Shown here one piece after another: positions 61,923 through 64,000 of a stretch of DNA of 64,000 nt; positions within the stretch are counted from its first letter, which is position 1; each line of letters opens with the position of its first letter. The DNA comes from Gemmatimonadota bacterium (GTDB lineage: Bacteria > Gemmatimonadota > Gemmatimonadetes > Longimicrobiales > Gaopeijiaceae). The notes beneath the pieces were generated by a model. The model was not told the DNA's origin, searched no databases, and was given only the letters and a program-made list of their open reading frames with translations. The position numbers and the translations under genes are program-made. Location of the stretch: contig DUBS01000033.1 of the NCBI GenBank assembly GCA_012960225.1, forward strand, positions 1 to 64,000, written 5' to 3'.

Positions 61923-63065
61923 CTAGAAAGGCACGAGGTCTAGGTATGCGTCGAACCTTACAGAGGATAGAAGGAAGTATCGCAGGTTCCAGGACACGTC
62001 CAAATGGACCAACTGATCAAGGATAGACAAGCCAGATCCCGCGGAAAAAAGAGTTTCATGATTGTCTGTCTCCCCGTCAAAATGGTGGTCATAAGGCACC
62101 CAAGCCCCGTCTGTGAAAAGGGAGAGATCACCAATAGAGAAGGATCGAGCGATTTCTCCTCGAACACGGGCAAACTGTGCTCCTCCAAGAACTCGCGGTG
62201 GAAAACCGCGCAGTGTGCTTGGTCCACCAAGATACCAACCACGCTGTAGTGGAAGATCACCAACACTTGTGCCAACCCCAGCCTCTAAACTGATCCGCAT
62301 GTCAGGGACGATCGGAATATCCAGGCTACCAAGTAAGTTCGCGCGCGCATATTCCGCTGTCCCTGCCCCACCCTCTAGGGACGCCAACATTACACCGTGA
62401 GGGGAAAAAGGATCTGAGCCCCATTTGGAAGTAACCTCTACTGAACTTCCTAGAAACCATCCGGTGTCCACCCCTACGTTAGACCGCCACTCTGACTTCT
62501 CATTAATAAGTCCCCAAATAGTGAAGTCCGACTCGACTTTTGCGGGGCGATGATACTCGCTAAACACACGGATCCGAAAAGAGCTCTGCTCCATTGAGGA
62601 ACGTGCCCATTCCAGAGACGCGCCAGACCGTCGGTAGTAGTCACCATCGTCCCGTCCAGCAATAAGAGCAGTTATCGAGTTCCCAAGCCTTAAGTGTCCC
62701 GCGCGCTCATCGATGGCAGTAAGTTCATGAAACCCACTGAATGTGATCCTGTCTTGTAGCGTTTCTCGGGTAAAGTCCAATCTCAAATTTGGCTTCAGGT
62801 TCGCTAGCCCGAGACTAGCCGTCCCTGTAACTGAAATTGGACCCAGTGGACTTTGTGGTCGAAATTGGGCCCGAACGCCTGGTGAGAATCCCTCCACTCT
62901 GTTGTACCTGAAGAGATCTGGACGTTGGAAAACCCATCTGATCGTCCTCGGGATACCCGAAACTTCTTCTCCTGAGTACCAATTCTGGCTGAATGGAACC
63001 GTATCCCCAGGAGAATAAATAGGGAGTGTACAGCACAAAATAAACTTCAGTGTCACGGCACTCAT
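61923..63065 (-). CDS. D15/Omp85-like outer-membrane barrel protein without POTRA domains
   Basis: A 380-residue predicted beta-barrel. RYNRVEGFSPGVR (53-65) and the surface-antigen (D15) signature GGPSTLRGF (280-288) with a following E-x-A-R strand are visible, and the chain ends in Phe (DLVPF) as in assembled barrels. No POTRA domains precede the barrel, so it is more like the barrel half of patatin/ShlB-type proteins. The signal sequence is weak. The ATG at 63063-63065 follows AGGA by 7 bases; an in-frame stop lies shortly upstream. Divergent from the yheT-like gene. Confidence 0.75.
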   Translation of the reverse strand: MSAVTLKFILCCTLPIYSPGDTVPFSQNWYSGEEVSGIPRTIRWVFQRPDLFRYNRVEGFSPGVRAQFRPQSPLGPISVTGTASLGLANLKPNLRLDFTRETLQDRITFSGFHELTAIDERAGHLRLGNSITALIAGRDDGDYYRRSGASLEWARSSMEQSSFRIRVFSEYHRPAKVESDFTIWGLINEKSEWRSNVGVDTGWFLGSSVEVTSKWGSDPFSPHGVMLASLEGGAGTAEYARANLLGSLDIPIVPDMRISLEAGVGTSVGDLPLQRGWYLGGPSTLRGFPPRVLGGAQFARVRGEIARSFSIGDLSLFTDGAWVPYDHHFDGETDNHETLFSAGSGLSILDQLVHLDVSWNLRYFLLSSVRFDAYLDLVPF

Positions 63066-63100
63066 CAAGTTCCTCGCGATGCACCCATTTAGTTACTATA

Positions 63101-63155
63101 GAGGTTACCACGTCACTGCACCTTGATTTGGTTCACTCACCGAAGCGGTAACCTC
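63101..63155. repeat. inverted repeat in the divergent promoter region
   Basis: GAGGTTACC (63101-63109) and GGTAACCTC (63147-63155), perfect 9-bp arms 37 bases apart, lie between two divergent genes. Each arm could be half of a dimer site or a separate binding site for one regulator. Confidence 0.4.
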
Positions 63156-63162
63156 ATCCCTA

Positions 63163-63186
63163 TGATACTAACGTAGACCAGTATCA
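63163..63186. promoter_or_regulatory. operator-like palindrome before the yheT-like gene
   Basis: TGATACT, 10 bases, AGTATCA: perfect 7-bp arms, centred about 45 bases upstream of the yheT-like start. Spacing and size fit a dimeric repressor site. Confidence 0.4.
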
Positions 63187-63218
63187 CTTCGAATCACCAA
63201 ATTGGGAGTTGTCAGTAA

Positions 63219-64000
63219 GTGGATGAATTGAACTTTAAGCCCGCTCCATTCTGTGCTGCTCGCTGGGCACGCGGATGTCACGCCCAAACCCTCATGGCCA
63301 GAATATTGAGATCTCAGAATGGCCCAGCATATCGTCGCGAACGGCTGGATACACCTGATGGAGATTTCCTCGACTTGGATTGGGGGCCGGAGCCTTCGTC
63401 GGATTCACCAATCGCACTGGTACTACATGGCCTCGAGGGTTCTAGCTCCAGGGGGTACGTCCGGAACATCTGCCGGGAGCTTTTCGTTCGGGGTATTTGG
63501 CCAGTCGCTCTGAATTTCAGAGGCTGTAGCGGTGAAGCCAACCGGAGACCTCGCTACTACCACTCGGGTGAAACTAGCGACCCTCAATTCATAATCGAGC
63601 TTCTTCGTCACCGCTTCCCGGGCAGGCCTATAGGTGCTCTCGGATTTTCGCTCGGAGGAAACATCCTGCTCAAGCTCCTAGGTGAAGAATCTTCCGGTAT
63701 CAAGGGGACACTTGACTCTGCAGTAGCGATTTCAGTTCCCTATGATCTCGCCGCTGGCTCTCAATTTCTGGAACAGTCCCGGATGGGGCGCTTTTATGCT
63801 GCTTACTTTCTACGATCACTAAAGCATAAAGTCCGCCTAAAACAAGAACTTCTTAGCCCAGTACTTGATTTGAATATCGTGCTAAAGTCCCAAACGATTT
63901 GGGAATTCGATGACGTTGCCACCGCACCATTGGGTGGATTCGAAAATGCAGCTACTTACTACGCAGAATCCAGTAGCTTCAAGTTCTTGGGAGACATCGG
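63219..64000 (+). CDS. YheT family alpha/beta hydrolase, partial (runs off right edge)
   Basis: The first 260 residues of a YheT/UPF0017 (ABHD1/3-like) hydrolase; the stop codon is outside the window. Family features are F-K-P and RGCHAQTL at the N-terminus (18-25), RRERLDTPDGDFLDLDW (39-55), LHGLEGSSSRGY (69-80), the nucleophile Ser144 in G-F-S-L-G-G-N, and the late EFDDVATAPLGGF segment. The start is GTG at 63219-63221, directly after an in-frame TAA, with GGGAG upstream; the ATG at 63294 would remove the conserved HAQTL region. Relatives are esterases or lipases. The expected Asp and His lie mostly beyond the edge. Confidence 0.9.
   Translation, partial: MDELNFKPAPFCAARWARGCHAQTLMARILRSQNGPAYRRERLDTPDGDFLDLDWGPEPSSDSPIALVLHGLEGSSSRGYVRNICRELFVRGIWPVALNFRGCSGEANRRPRYYHSGETSDPQFIIELLRHRFPGRPIGALGFSLGGNILLKLLGEESSGIKGTLDSAVAISVPYDLAAGSQFLEQSRMGRFYAAYFLRSLKHKVRLKQELLSPVLDLNIVLKSQTIWEFDDVATAPLGGFENAATYYAESSSFKFLGDI

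Noticed and set aside
63319-63513. Plus-strand 64-codon frame near the right edge
   Set aside because: It lies inside the YheT-like gene in another frame.

Overview
The window is a bacterial chromosome segment that is almost fully coding, with moderate GC. It carries about fifty protein genes, two tRNA genes, two candidate structured RNAs and several clear regulatory sites. There is no insertion sequence, phage gene or CRISPR array. The gene content points to Gemmatimonadota or a close relative: paired DUF1592/DUF1552 proteins, VPS10/BNR-repeat exported proteins, bacillithiol synthesis (BshA), RNase Y next to ZapA, a HrcA/CIRCE-type groESL operon, and many lipoproteins and outer-membrane barrels. 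This placement is inferred from gene families, not from a phylogeny.

Left part (1-6.5 kb): the N-terminus of a restriction-type helicase runs off the left edge. It is followed by an exported D-aminoacylase-family hydrolase, a small lipoprotein behind tRNA-Cys, a GH20 hexosaminidase lipoprotein behind tRNA-Gly, and an exported predicted outer-membrane protein.

Housekeeping block on the minus strand (6.5-22.2 kb), read in transcription order: thrS, an attenuator-like hairpin, infC (AUC start), rpmI, rplT, a terminator, pheS, pheT, a small coiled-coil gene, zapA, a possible 6S-type RNA, rny, folD, xseA, xseB, ispA, dxs, nadK. It serves translation, cell division, RNA decay, folate metabolism, DNA repair and isoprenoid supply.

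Export/accessory block (22.2-31.2 kb): a large BNR/VPS10 protein abuts thrS. Next comes a three-gene set of unknown function: a DUF1592-type protein with two CxxCH motifs, a Tat-exported DUF1552 protein and an exported ankyrin-repeat protein.

Second housekeeping block (31.5-44.5 kb): groES-groEL under a perfect CIRCE operator, a divergent isoprenyl-synthase-like gene, then secD, secF, tatD, mutL, miaA, bshA, uppP, birA and coaX in one long run with several 4-base overlaps. Upstream of secD lies a roughly 250-base AT-rich-fronted region full of stem-loops that ends in an intrinsic terminator 20 bases before the secD start. This is the best candidate in the window for an undescribed regulatory RNA.

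Right part (44.9-64 kb): a second D-aminoacylase paralogue, a DinB-like gene, an atypical MurB, and a DUF4442/nitronate monooxygenase/M55 peptidase operon. A self-regulated tetR-tolC-adaptor-RND efflux operon follows, with two operator sites and an apparently leaderless tetR, and then a HEAT-repeat/cyclophilin lipoprotein downstream of a D15-type barrel protein. A YheT-family hydrolase runs off the right edge.
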